From: Taiwanofungus camphoratus
Taxonomy: Eukaryota; Basidiomycota; Agaricomycetes; Polyporales; Taiwanofungaceae
Assembly (NCBI GenBank): GCA_003999685.1
Contig: CP021222.1
Location: 2,108,001 to 2,172,000 of the forward strand
Direction of reading: 5' to 3'
DNA length: 64,000 nucleotides
Part shown: positions 1-10,635 of the stretch, one piece after another
How the letters are laid out: the number at the start of each line of letters is the position of its first letter
Numbering within the stretch: position 1 is the first letter of the stretch
The notes under the pieces: model-generated
The model's input: the letters and a program-made list of their open reading frames with translations, nothing else
Told to the model about the DNA's origin: nothing
The model's database searches: none
Program-made: the position numbers and the translations under genes

Positions 1-3000
1 TCAAACATGGTTGGGCCATGCCGGCAAAGGCTGTTCTTGATCTATGTAAGATGGTCGAGAGACGGATGTGAGTAGGAATAGCTGTCCATGATTGATGCAA
101 TGCTAATACTCCATCTTAGGTGGGGATCCATGACTCCATTACGGCAGTTCAAGGGTGTTCCATCCAAAATCATCAGGAAAGCCGAAGGCAAACAGTTTGT
201 AAGTGATCAATTCCTAGTCGATCAATCCCAGTCCTTGACCATTATGTTTGTGTAGCCATGGTATCGCTACTTCGACCTAGTGAGTAGATGTTTAAAAATC
301 GAATATGATTGTTTCTTACGCACCCTTAGAACCCTCCTGAAATTGGAGAAATCAAAGGTCAGGCAATATGCCAGCAGTACATGGATATGACCTACGATAC
401 GATGGATAAGGACGGCAATGTCAAGACTCTTCCTCTGTTTGGTGATATTAATGTCAGAACCCAGCGGTACACTTTCAGTCATCCTTCCGGCTTGTTGCTT
501 GCTACACAATTCGCTCAAATTGCCCTCGTCGTCACTGAGCGCGCTGCCTTCGAGGACATGCGTTCCAAAGGCCTCGTTCAGAGAGATTCGCCTTTTGCCG
601 GCCACTCCCTTGGTGAATACTCTGCTCTCGCTTCAATCGCCGGAGTCCTTGCTATTTCGTCTCTCGTCGACATCGTCTTCTATCGTGGGATCACCATGTA
701 GCGGGCTGTCGAACGGGACGCACAGAATCGATCCAATTATGCGATGTGTGCAGTCAATCCAAGTAGGATATCGAAGACTTTCAACGACGCTGCTCTGCGT
801 GAGGTAGTTGACGATATCGCTCATCGAACCGGCTGCTTGCTTGAGATCGTCAATTTCAATGTCGAGGTATGGGATGTTTTTCAGTTGATTGGTTAAATTC
901 TGGCTGAATTTGCCATTCTCACTAGGGCCAACAATATGTTTGCGCCGGCGAACTGATTGCTCTTCAGACTTTAACTAACGTGCTGAAATGGAGAAGGTTG
1001 ACATTCAGAAGGTATGCGATGAGGTGCCTCGCTTCCTAATTTGACACTGATCATTTACCAGTTAACCGAGAAATTTACTGTCGAACAAGTCAAGGAAATG
1101 CTCAGCGAAATTGTCGACTCATCGTTTACCCGGGCAAAAGAACAGCAGGCCTCTGAAGGATACATCAAGTTGGAGCGTGGCTTTGCTACCATTCCCTTGC
1201 CTGGGATTGACGTTCCGTTCCACTCCCGTTATTTATGGGCAGGAGTTATGCCGTTCAGAGCTTGTACGTCCTTGTTTGTCTGCAGAAGTCATCATTTTGA
1301 AATGAATTTTGTTTTCTTAGATCTGTCCAAGAAGATCAATCCTGCACATCTGAACCCGGATACGCTCATAGGGAAGTATGTCCCGAACCTCGTCGCCAAG
1401 CCTTTCGAAGTTAGCAGGGAATATGCACAGATCATCTACGACCAGACTTTGTCCGCACGTCTTGACAAAGTCCTTCGAAAATGGGATCAAGAGAATTGGG
1501 GTTCCCCCGAGCAGCGGCAAAAACTCGCTTATATTATTCTCGTTGAACTTTTGGCATATCAATTCGCGTCGCCGGTGAGGTGGATCGAAACGCAGGACAT
1601 ATTATTCACCCGTTATGATTTCGAACGTTTCATTGAAATCGGCCCCTCTCCCACTCTCACGGGCATGGCAACTCGAACGTTGAAGGCCAAGTATGAAGCA
1701 CAGGACGACTCCGTCAGCCATGTTCGAGCCATTTTCTGTCATGCGAAGAACGTCAAAGAGGTATATTACCAGTTCGAGGACGAGCTGGAGGCCTCTACCA
1801 ATGAAGCGTCCACTTCCAATATTGACTCGATATCGCCCAAGGATATAACTTCCTCCCAAGTAGTTGTGCAAGCACCTCCTGCAGTCGCTAATGTGGTGGC
1901 CGCAGTGGCTAGCGTCGACGACGTTCCGGTCAAGGCGACGGATATTCTCACTGTCATTGTAGCTCAGAAGCTCAAAAAGAAGGTAGAAGAGATACCTCTG
2001 TCGAAATCCGTCAAAGACCTTGTTGGTGGCAAGTCGACTCTTCAAAATGAGATTCTCGGCGATCTTCAGCTAGAATTTACATCTGCACCTGAGAAAGGAG
2101 AGGAGCTTCCTTTAGAAGAACTTGGTGCGGCCTTAGGCGTCGGACACTCGGGCGTACTAGGTAAATATTCGTCTGGTCTTGTCTCGCGTCTCATCGGTGG
2201 CAAAATGCCTGGTGGCTTCAATATGTCTGCGATCAAATCGTATCTTTCGAAGACTTGGGGTTTGGGACCTTCACGTGGTGATGGTGTCCTCATACTTGGA
2301 ACCACGATGGAACCGTCTAAGCGGTTAGCGTCGGAAGTTGATGCCAAAATGTGGTTGGACTCGGTCGTCGCAGTGTACGCTCAAAGGGCTGGTATTTCAT
2401 TGGCTACTGGCAGTTCTAGTAGTGGAGGCGGAGGTGGTGGTGGTGGTCCCACCATTAACAGTGAAGAGTTCCTCAAGTTCCAGGCAGAACAGGAGCAGTT
2501 TGCGGCGCAGCAGATTGAACTTTACATGCGGTACCTCAAACACGATTCTCGAGCTGGAGAGCATAAATATGAGGCGGAAAAGGTTAACGTTGGAGCTCTT
2601 CAATCTCGGTTGGATGCCATTTCGAGAGAACACGGAGATACTTATATAGATGGAATCCAGCCAGTATTCGACGCGCTCAAGGCCAGACATTTCGATTCGT
2701 CCTGGAATTGGGTTCGTCAAGATGCCCTGTTGATGTTCTACGATATCATTTTTGGCCGTTTAACGACTGTGGATCGTGAGATCACAGCCCGCTGCATTGC
2801 TATCATGAACCGTGCAGATCCTGAACTCGTCACTTACATGCAATATTACATCGATCAATGTGATCCCACTCACGGAGAGACTTACAAGCTCGCGAAGCAG
2901 TTTGGCCAATAGCTGATTGACAACTGTCGTGAAGTAATTGGCCAGCCACCTCTTTATAAAGACGGTATGCTTTGATTTTCTGAACGTAATTTGTTTCATG

Positions 3001-4160
3001 CTAATCATGACTGAACGGTCACGTTTCCGACTGCCCCGCACACGGAAGTCACGGCAAAGGGTGATATCGTCTACTCCGAAGTAGTAAGAGAAAACGTCAG
3101 GAAGTTGGAAGCATATGTTGAGGAAATGGCTAGCGGTGACACAATCTCGTCTCCGACCAATATTCAGAAGATCCAGGACGACGTTTTGAAGCTGTGGAAC
3201 GTGGTGAAATCTCAGCCCGAAATCAGCGAAGAGCAGAAGAATCGCATCAAGGCTCTTTACGAAGGCGTCGTGCGCACCCTTCGTAAGCGGCCTGAATCGC
3301 GTCCCCGTCCTGGAGCGCCTCGTACCCGCCGTTCTTCCTCGCAATTCCTCCGCCCTCAAGTGTCTGGCATCACTTCTGTTACCGCGGATAAGGTTCCTCT
3401 TCTCCATCTCAAGCGTAAGGTTGGCACCACTTGGGAGTATAGCAGTAATCTCACTGGTGTCTACCTCGATATACTCCATGAAATTGCAACTTCCGGAACG
3501 ACGTTCAAGGATAAGAACGCGCTTCTGACTGGTGTGGGCAAAGGGTCAATCGGGGTCGAGGTTCTCAAAGGCCTGCTATCCGGCGGTGCTCAGGTTGTCA
3601 TCACAACATCTCGTTATAGTCGTTCGACGGTGGAATACTACCAGGGCATTTTCCAACGGTTCGGTAGCAAAGGCTCCGCATTGACTGTTGTCCCTTTCAA
3701 CCAGGGCTCGAAGCAAGATGTGGAGGCTCTTGTTGATTATATTTATTCCACACTTGGCCTTGATCTAGACTATGTTCTACCTTTTACGGCCGTCCCCGAG
3801 AATGGTCGCGAGATCGACGGTTTGGATGATAAATCAGAACTTGCACACCGCATCATGTTAGTCAACCTCCTTCGTTTGCTTGGAGCAGTCAAAGTCAAGA
3901 AGGCGGGTCGTCACATTCTTACTCGGCCTACTCAAGTCATCTTGCCTCTGTCACCGAACCACAGGCTCTTTGGTAATAATGGCCTGTACTTCGAATCGAA
4001 GATTGCGCTGGAAACCTTGTTCAACTGTTGGAACTCTGAGAGTTGGGGCGAGTATCTTTGTCTTGCTGGTGCTGTTATAGGGTGTGTGCACAATTTTTTC
4101 TTGTTCTCGTGGTTTTACTCAAATTTGTCCAGCTGGATGCATGGCACCGGTGTGATGGAG
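1..4160 (+). pseudogene. Decayed fused fungal type I fatty-acid synthase (beta end joined to alpha start)
   Basis: A functional copy would make long-chain fatty acids in the cytosol. In order I read the malonyl/palmitoyl transferase with its nucleophile motif AGHSLGEYSAL (near 600-640), the end of a beta-type chain, an acyl-carrier region around PLSKSVKDLVGGKSTLQNEI (near 2000-2060), a linker with a Gly run, and a ketoreductase core LLTGVGKGSIGVEVLKGLL (near 3530). One chain runs from beta to alpha, as in basidiomycetes. The copy is broken: TAG at 699-701 and at 2910-2912 sit where the family has Gln (ITM-Q-RAVERD and FGQ-Q-LIDN), and bases are lost near 995 so that the frame slips before EKVDIQK. 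Homology stops soon after WMHGTGVMEAT (near 4160), so ketosynthase and phosphopantetheine transferase are absent. The left end is cut by the window. A second, intact synthase gene elsewhere is expected (inference). Confidence 0.9.
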
Positions 4161-4169
4161 GCAACTTCA

Positions 4170-4499
4170 GAGACAAGGTGGGAAGGTCGGTGCCTGCTCC
4201 TGGGTGCGGTGCCCTTACAATTGGCAGAGAGCTTCATTCCATGGAATGTTAGTCTTATAGATTGTTATAGCTTATAAGTAGTGTATAATATCAATATAAT
4301 TTGTCATATTACATATGATATAGTCGACTTACAGTCGGCTTCTAGTCGACTAAGTCGCGCACCAACCTAAGTCGACTGCAAGTCGCGGCTCATAGCTGAG
4401 CTGATCATGAGCCGCGACTTGCCGAGTTGCAGCCGAGCCGTGACGTGGGAAAGTCGCAGCTCGCTGTAGTCGGTTTGCGACTAGCCGAGCCGCGGCAAC
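4170..4499. repeat. AGTCG-rich repeat tract with foldback between synthase remnant and LTR fossil
   Basis: The first 150 bases are AT-rich. From about 4320 the pentamer AGTCG and its complement CGACT recur many times. Within this lies an inverted repeat, arms 4378-4393 and 4407-4422 (16 of 16 paired), loop 4394-4406. No coding potential is seen. It resembles a foldback or non-autonomous element end, but I cannot name a family. Confidence 0.6.
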
Positions 4500-4500
4500 A

Positions 4501-5166
4501 CTATACCAGGGGTGCGACCGGACTGTCGCGGCGTGCGGTCTGCCTAGACATTTCTGTTGTTGGCAAGACAGGAGACATGGTGTCGATCACCTCGAAGTCT
4601 CCTTTGTCTTCTACCTCTTCAATGGTGGGCTGCCATTGTTTCTTGAGGCGTTTGTCTCGTTCAGCGAGGAATGCCGCTACCTGTGGACAGGGGGGTGCTG
4701 ACCAGTCTACCTCATAGTCTAGCACGGGATCCAGGGCTTCTTCCTGTTCTCGTTCGGCTAGTTTCTTCAGCTCCAGTCGCGCTACTTGTTGCGCGATGAT
4801 CCCTTTCTTCCACTCTCGAGATTCTTGCAGGGTCATGCGGTGCTTCAGTTCCACACGACCCCCCTTCCAGTCGATACTGGGGTTCTCGAGTTTGAGCCAT
4901 GTATGTCCGAAGATGACGTCTTTGTTCCCTATACTGGCCACGTATGCTTTGACAAACCGGGGCTCGTTCCCGATTTTGTATGAGAGCAAGGCTCGTCTGT
5001 TAATGAGCGCTTGCTTGTTGGCAGTGCCGTCCACGTTGAACACCGGTATTGGGCGTGGTAGCGCCTCTGTCCGTAACTTGTGTTCTTTAACAAATCGTGG
5101 ATGCACAAATATTCCCGATGCGCCACTGTCGATAAAGGCGCGGGCTTCAACGGCTTTTCGTCCCAC
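4501..5166 (-). pseudogene. Retropepsin-like protease region of the LTR fossil
   Basis: Part of the element above. The aspartic-protease signature AFIDSGASG is visible near its start. It lies directly downstream of gag, as in Ty3/Gypsy elements. Fossil remnant. Confidence 0.7.
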
Positions 5167-5201
5167 AGTAATCGGAATGTGAAGAGCTCTGTCATTCCGG
5201 A

Positions 5202-6590
5202 CTACAAGTACAACACGGGACAGTGAAATGGATACGGGCAGTGGTTGCGTCGGCTCACCCTGCCCCTTTGAAAATCCTCCGTTCCTAACTCCTCGAACAT
5301 CGCCCTTTTCTCATCTGATGAGAGCGTCTTGATGTACGAGCAGAAATCCATGGGGGATCTCGCCTCGGGTTCCTTCGAGGTACTCCTTTGGCCTGTCTTG
5401 GCCGTCTTCTTCGGACACCTGTGCACCGCGTGCCCTCCCTTGTGGCAGTAGAAACATAGATGATTGTCCATGTGGTACTTCCTTTCCTTCTCGCTGAGGT
5501 TGCATCCGTCCTCCCACTTCTTGGTAAACGATGTGGGACGCGGGGTAACGAGTGCGTCCACCTCCATGGGTTCGCCGTAGTCAACATCGGTAGTGGCGGA
5601 GAGGGTTTGGTCGATCCCTCTGTAGACGGCGTCGAGGTGAAGAACATCGGTGTACCATTTCTCCATGGAGTTGGGTCGTTCCGTATTGGTGCAGCCTGCG
5701 AGTGTAGTGTAGATCTGGCGGTCCAGACCCTTGATGAAGATTGCCCTCAGCGTGGGGTAATCGTTCTCGGTGCGTTGGCCTTGGAGGCTCGTAAAAGCGT
5801 CCTTTAACTTGGCCTTCTCTGCCAGGAGTCGGAACCTCTCCACGTACATCTTTGTACTGACCCTGGTCTTCTTGTTTAGTTGCTTGGCCGGCAACTCCAT
5901 TAGCACCTGGTGAGCCCTCTGGACTCCTTCGTGCTCGGGGAACGCGAGTCGCAAGCTCGCCTTGAATACGTCCCAGCTAGCGTAGGGAGCATGCCCTCCC
6001 GCGGCCCGTTCGTAAAACGTATCGCGCCAGATACGTGCGTCCTGCCCTCCTTTCATGAGAGCGACTGTGTAAGCGATCTTTGCATCATCGCTTAATCCCT
6101 GATTGTTGGTGGCAGTGAGGTAGTGCTCCACCCGCTGGAGGAAACGCTCCAGATCTTCTCCTTGCCCGGTGAACGGCTCCGGTGCAGGAATGTCGAGCTT
6201 AAGGGGTCGACTCCCCTGTTGCTGTTGCGCCGAAAGGTGCGCTATAAGCGCCTCGAGCTCCGCCCTGGTCATTGTTGCGATAGTAGCCATCGTGGTAGGG
6301 GTTGTGGGTGTTACGGGTGTGGAAGGAAGTGATGGGAATGTGGGAGTGGTTGGGGTGGTTATCAACGGTGTCGAAGGTATCGACGCGGGAAAGAAACCAG
6401 CTGGGTCTCTTCCGTCTGGCGGAGGGTTACGTCTGAAATAGGAGGCTAATTTCTCCTGTGCTCGTCGATTCGAAATTGTCTCTGCCCACGCTAGTGGAGA
6501 GTTCGGGTAGATCGGATCGAGGTTCTGGTCAACGAAAGTCCAATGAAGACGATCATACAGAAGCGGTGCGTCGTTTACTTGAGTCGGCAA
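5202..6590 (-). pseudogene. Gag region of the LTR fossil
   Basis: Part of the element above. It shows a Pro/Thr-rich N-terminal region, a retrotransposon gag (capsid-like) core and a C-terminal CCHC zinc knuckle (CFYCHKGGHAVHRC). Fossil; no function is claimed for the host. Confidence 0.8.
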
Positions 6591-7229
6591 TCCCCAAGCA
6601 GTGGGGTCGACTGTCTCGATGGTAGACGTGGTGTCTAGCGGTTAGCCCTACTAGATAAGACTAGGGGCGACTTAGTGTAAGTTCGATCTTTTGATACAAG
6701 CTGGTATCAACGACCAGAAAGCCTCGAACGTGAGGACCTGGCTACTAGAGATAGTAGTGAGGCTTTATGGACACTGCGTATGTCCTCCTGGGCGAAGTCG
6801 ATAGAGTCGAGCGAGTACTCAGGTATGAAGCGAGAGGTCGCAAGATACGAGTATAAAATTGCTAGTGGTAACTAGCTACTTGGTAACCAGATCGAACTTA
6901 AGGTCTGACCTACAAAGTACAGGGCCTTATATATGTATTCTACCCTGCGCACGGACCATGGCACGTGGTCTCAGAATCAGCATGAGTAAGCGTAAGTAAG
7001 GCGATATGAGTCATCGGGCTGTATTAGCAATCAGTAAGCGTAAGACGGAATGTGTCGGCGGGGCCCGATATGAATCAGTGTCCATGAGTAACCGGGGCCC
7101 ATACCGTAAGCAGCGATGAGTCAAGATGCTGCGCGAAGAAGCTGGGCCTGCCCGAGGCCCGTCCTAGAAGCGAAAGGTCACAGGACCGATCCGTGTCCCG
7201 ACCGATAAGATATGCGATGAAAAAAATTG

Positions 7230-7630
7230 TATCACCTGCCTGCCGAGTTAGGGCACTTCCTAGTGATAGAATAGAGCTCTCTGTCCTTGTTACGACATTC
7301 AGACTTCCAAAACTCGGCAGTACATTCTGAGAAAGAGGCGGGAGACTGAAAATACACAAATTCGGGGCATGAAGTTGTACCGGACCTATCACCATAACAA
7401 TTGGAAATCCCATTGTTCTTCTCAGATAGAAAGGCTGGATGACCAAGATGTGATTAGACATATATAGCACACCTGTCCATCAAATGAGGGCACTTTCTAG
7501 TGATGGAATGAAATTCTCAGTTTTTGTTACAACATTCAGACCTCTGAAACTCAGCAGTACATTCTGAGAAGGAGGTGAGAGACTGAAAATACACAATTTC
7601 AAGGCATAAAGTCATACTGGACCTATTAAT
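7230..7630. repeat. Local direct duplication, two copies of about 150 bp
   Basis: Copy 1 (about 7236-7388) and copy 2 (about 7477-7629) share the order GGGCACTT-CTAGTGAT, TTGTTAC-ACATTCAGAC, CAGTACATTCTGAGAA and GAGACTGAAAATACACAA, ending in a matching GGACCTAT. They differ by scattered substitutions, so the duplication is not fresh. The units may derive from a terminal repeat or another element. No gene is seen here. Confidence 0.8.
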
Positions 7631-7679
7631 GTATATAAGGATTGTACTAGCTTGAATAAAGTCATTGTTGCCCTCTAAT

Positions 7680-7790
7680 AGTGTGATCTACTGTTTGAAA
7701 GTCACGAGTACTTGTCAACAACTATTATAGCTATTGGCTTCTCAAAGTGTGATCTACTGCTTGAAAGTTATATATACTTGTCAGCATTTA
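7680..7790. repeat. Short tandem duplication, unit about 65 bp
   Basis: The phrase GTGATCTACTGTTTGAAAGT, followed by a run ending TACTTGTCA, recurs about 65 bases downstream with small changes. It is non-coding and adjoins the larger duplication to its left. Confidence 0.65.
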
Positions 7791-7966
7791 TCACTGCTTG
7801 AACCTTTTGATTAAGGTTACCTACTTCTTTTCCCTTCAAAGAACTAACAAATCAACTATATCAGTCTACCAGAACAACTGAGAAACACCCGACTTGGATC
7901 AGGTCCGGTTATCTCAGGTAAGGGTGATTATTTTTATTTAGTCACACATGCATGTCAGAAAGTGAC

Positions 7967-7973
7967 AAAAAAA
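7967..7973 (-). terminator. RNA polymerase III terminator of tRNA-Ile
   Basis: A run of seven T on the minus strand begins one base past the 3' end of the tRNA. Confidence 0.85.
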
Positions 7974-7974
7974 G

Positions 7975-8061
7975 TGGACCCTCCGAGAATCGAACTCGGG
8001 ACCCTTGCATACACTCGTTAACCACATAAGTACAAAGCTCTACCGATTGAGCTAAGGGTCC
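7975..8061 (-). tRNA. tRNA-Ile (anticodon UAU) with intron
   Basis: The acceptor arms GGACCCT and AGGGTCC pair fully and the discriminator is A. The D arm TAGCTCAATCGGTAGAGC fits the A box, and the T arm CCGAG-TTCGATT-CTCGG fits the B box. The anticodon stem TTGTA/TGCAA pairs with one T-G wobble. The loop reads C-T-TAT-G, then a 14-nt intron (TGGTTAACGAGTGT), then A, which gives anticodon UAU. The intron sits at the canonical position after base 37. The 87-nt gene equals 73 plus 14. Confidence 0.92.
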
Positions 8062-8159
8062 TGTTTAAATTTTTCAAAAAAGAATAATATTATGCTTGTT
8101 CATGTTTGTGAAGAGATCTTTGTCTCACCAAAGTAGTCGTTTCGTGCTCAAATCTATTA

Positions 8160-9119
8160 CTACACCACGGAGTCTGCTGCCTCTTCTCGTATGCCTCCCG
8201 CGGATAGATGTATAAACCTAGTGCCTACTCGTCTACCCTGCTCATCTGAATGGGTAACCCATACCAGAGCTTTCAGATTCGACTGAGCTCCTTTGACTTC
8301 TGAGCTCAGATACTTTTCAACGTTGGAAGAAGTATCGGGATCCAGAGCTGAAGTTGGTTCTAAAGAGGGGCTGGGTCAGACATTCACAAAGCAGTGTCCG
8401 ACCGCACTTGCCATCTAGGAGGAGAATCTCAGCAGTTTTCATACCTACCGCTATCGCGAGAGCGATTCTCTGCATTTCGCCTCCACTCAAGGTGCTCCAA
8501 TTCCTGTCCCATAGCTCTTCTTCAACGCCCCAAGAGTCTGCGAGCTCGATAGGCTCGTGTGATAATATAACGGGTCTTCCGCTCTTGATTTTGTTCAGTG
8601 TGGATTTCTGGTCGAAGGATCCGAATTTGGAGATGGCCGTCATGAAGTCGCGAGGTGTCCCAGGAAGAAGAGAGGCTCTTTGAGGTACGTATAGAACGCG
8701 AGTGCGGTAAATTGGTATGCCTGTAAGACGAAACTCATATTACAAAAAGGTAGTCTTCGCGAGGGGAAAGTTACCATAAGAGCTGGGGTTCCTATCAAGG
8801 CCATCGATATCAGCGTAAACTTATCTGGACGCATCATGATTGAATCAGGCAAACCTTCCTCTATAGATGAGCTCACCATCATACAAGTTGAGGTGTGCTA
8901 AGCATTTGAGCAAGGTCGATTTGCTATTCAGACGCCGACGACAAAAGACATGAAGAGAGCTCAGAAACGGTCTCACTAGTTTGCTTACCCCGACCCGCTT
9001 TTCCCCTGAATGACAAGGATATCACCTTCCTTCACCGAGAAACTGACGTGGGAGAAGATCGGCTCGCCCTTTGGTTTAGAACATTGCATATTCTTGACTT
9101 CGAGGACAGTCTCAGCCAT
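8160..9119 (-). CDS. Small ABC-type ATPase (about 240 aa), FetA/YbbL-like
   Basis: A single ATP-binding cassette with no membrane part. In order: Walker A QGKSGSG-KSTLLKCL, split by an intron; Q-loop VLYVPQRASLLPG; signature LSGGEMQRIALA; Walker B with D-loop LLLDEPTSALDP; H-loop VWVTHSDEQ. Length and order resemble the cytosolic ATPase that in bacteria pairs with a UPF0014-type permease. No partner permease lies nearby. Five exons fit, start MAETVLEVKN at 9117-9119. The last intron (8360-8411) must begin with GC rather than GT to restore DEPTSALD, and a 17-nt exon encodes NPSSYG. The substrate is unknown. Transport of a metal or another small solute would be a guess. Confidence 0.88.
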
Positions 9120-9375
9120 CACGACAATAGAATACGTATAGAGACAGCGAGATAGTTCATCAAGGGTACGCCACTCGAGGTGAACTGCGCAATCAGGACG
9201 GTTTCTTACTACTAGAGCACGTGAGGTGGGTTAATACGGCGTTAAAAAAGGGATCTTGTACTCAGGCTAATGTCCGCAACAAGGTCGACAAGAACATCGG
9301 CTTAGGCGAGGATACGGGTAGAAGATCTGGGTACTTCGATAAGCAACTCGTGGCTCTAGTAGTATATATGCTAAG

Positions 9376-10635
9376 TTAAGGCTGAGGAGGCATGGGCAGC
9401 AATCCCATCTCCTCTGGTGTCGCGCTGGGACTCTCAATCATCACACCCACACCAACCTTCGCCGCATTCTATGAAAGCCTATGAGATGCATGATCGGGCA
9501 ATCAGATACAGATAAAAAGTACCTTAAAGTGATCAATTTCCCCTGACACGAGAAATGCAAACGACGGCGCGAAGCGCTGTTCCAGTAATGCAGATACTTT
9601 TCCCGTCGAGTCGAGTTGAGCCCTGAAAGTCGACATGCGAAGGTCGTACTTAGCACCCAATGTAGCGATAGCATCTCTCCGAGTGGGTGCTGCGATGAGC
9701 TGCAGATCAGCAGCCACCTCAACCTTTTCGCTCAACTTCTGCCAATACGTTGCTTGCATAATTCCCGCAGGTTGCACCTGTGCCGTTGCAATCCAGCTAT
9801 TGTCTGAGCTTGTGTATTTTGCGAGGTAAGAAGCCACGGACTCCGACATATCCGGGGTTGGCCGCTGGTGGAGCATTTCAATCCCCAGAGCAACATTTTT
9901 TGTGACAGATTGCAGGTAGCTGCCAATGTAGATGCCGGTGAGGTCCAAAGGTGACGGATTCATGGCCTTGACATTGAAAGAATAGTCGGCGCCCTGATAA
10001 TCGTGTTCTAGTTGTACCATGCTGTGGCCCGCTTGTGAGGATAGCTGTGAAGATTGTCGGTACCTACGGTAGTGAACAAGGAATACAAACAATGCGACTC
10101 ACCTGGGCTTGTACTTTCGTGACACTGGTAGGTGACCAGCCCAAGTTCAAACGACCATTCATGTTCCCCTCATGGTCAACGCCGCCTTGCATGAAAGTCT
10201 ACAATTGGTGGTTTTAACTTGAGCTTTGAAAGTTCAAAAACAGACCACAAACCTTCTCATTCGCAAAAACCGCGCCAAAGTTATATAACGGTGGGCTTGT
10301 TTGCGATCCAAACGCAAATGAGTGTGTCACTTGGAATATGGGATTGATCGACAAGCTCTTTGACAGGTCAGCTCGTCCTCCATCAAAAAAGAAGTTCGTC
10401 AAATGTGTGGCTGTAACGGAATAAATGCTTCGCACGAATACTACCACGGTGAATTCATACCTTTAACCTCCTTCTGAAGGTTCTCCACGGCGCCTGGGTT
10501 GGGAAGGTCGAGCGACCTTCGCCATGACGCAAAACGGCCATAAAGGCTGGCCCAAGGGGAGCCGGAAGACGGATACGAAGTCGACGGAGGCGACAACGGC
10601 GGTTCAACCTTGGCCAGTAAAGGAGGTGAAGCCAT
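9376..10635 (-). CDS. TOM40: Mitochondrial import channel Tom40
   Basis: Tom40 is the beta-barrel pore of the TOM complex in the mitochondrial outer membrane. Recognisable pieces are the N-terminal Pro-rich segment, VENLQKEVK-ATHLTNFFFDGG, the barrel strands FQVTHSFAFGS and YNFGAVFANEK, MNGRLNLGW, and the C-terminal strands ending FLVSGEIDHFK-NAAKVGVG. About 345 residues in five exons, within the usual size range. The start is placed at MASPPLLAK (10633-10635); the open frame extends further up but only from a TTG. It lies head to tail with the ABC ATPase, with about 257 bp between. SAM37, which helps insert such barrels, lies 20 kb away; that is probably coincidence. Confidence 0.93.

Larger units (their letters stand above)
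4500..7090 (-). mobile_element. Fossil Ty3/Gypsy-type LTR retrotransposon, 5' part only
   Basis: An LTR retroelement remnant on the minus strand. Parts visible: a candidate 5' LTR at roughly 6690-7090, with a TATATAA-like box near 6930 reading leftward; a gag region (about 5202-6590); and a retropepsin-like region (about 4501-5166). I see no reverse transcriptase, RNase H, integrase or second LTR in the window. It is broken, with only the 5' portion left and at least one major truncation. Family placement rests on the gag zinc knuckle and protease type. LTR edges are approximate. Age cannot be measured without the partner LTR, but long readable gag suggests a fairly recent insertion. Confidence 0.8.

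Noticed and set aside
2760-3479. 239-aa minus-strand open frame
   Set aside because: Antisense to the synthase ketoreductase region, with no family motif; the sense strand explains the sequence.
7075-7470. 131-aa minus-strand frame in the repeat zone
   Set aside because: It crosses the first copy of the local duplication and has no coding features.
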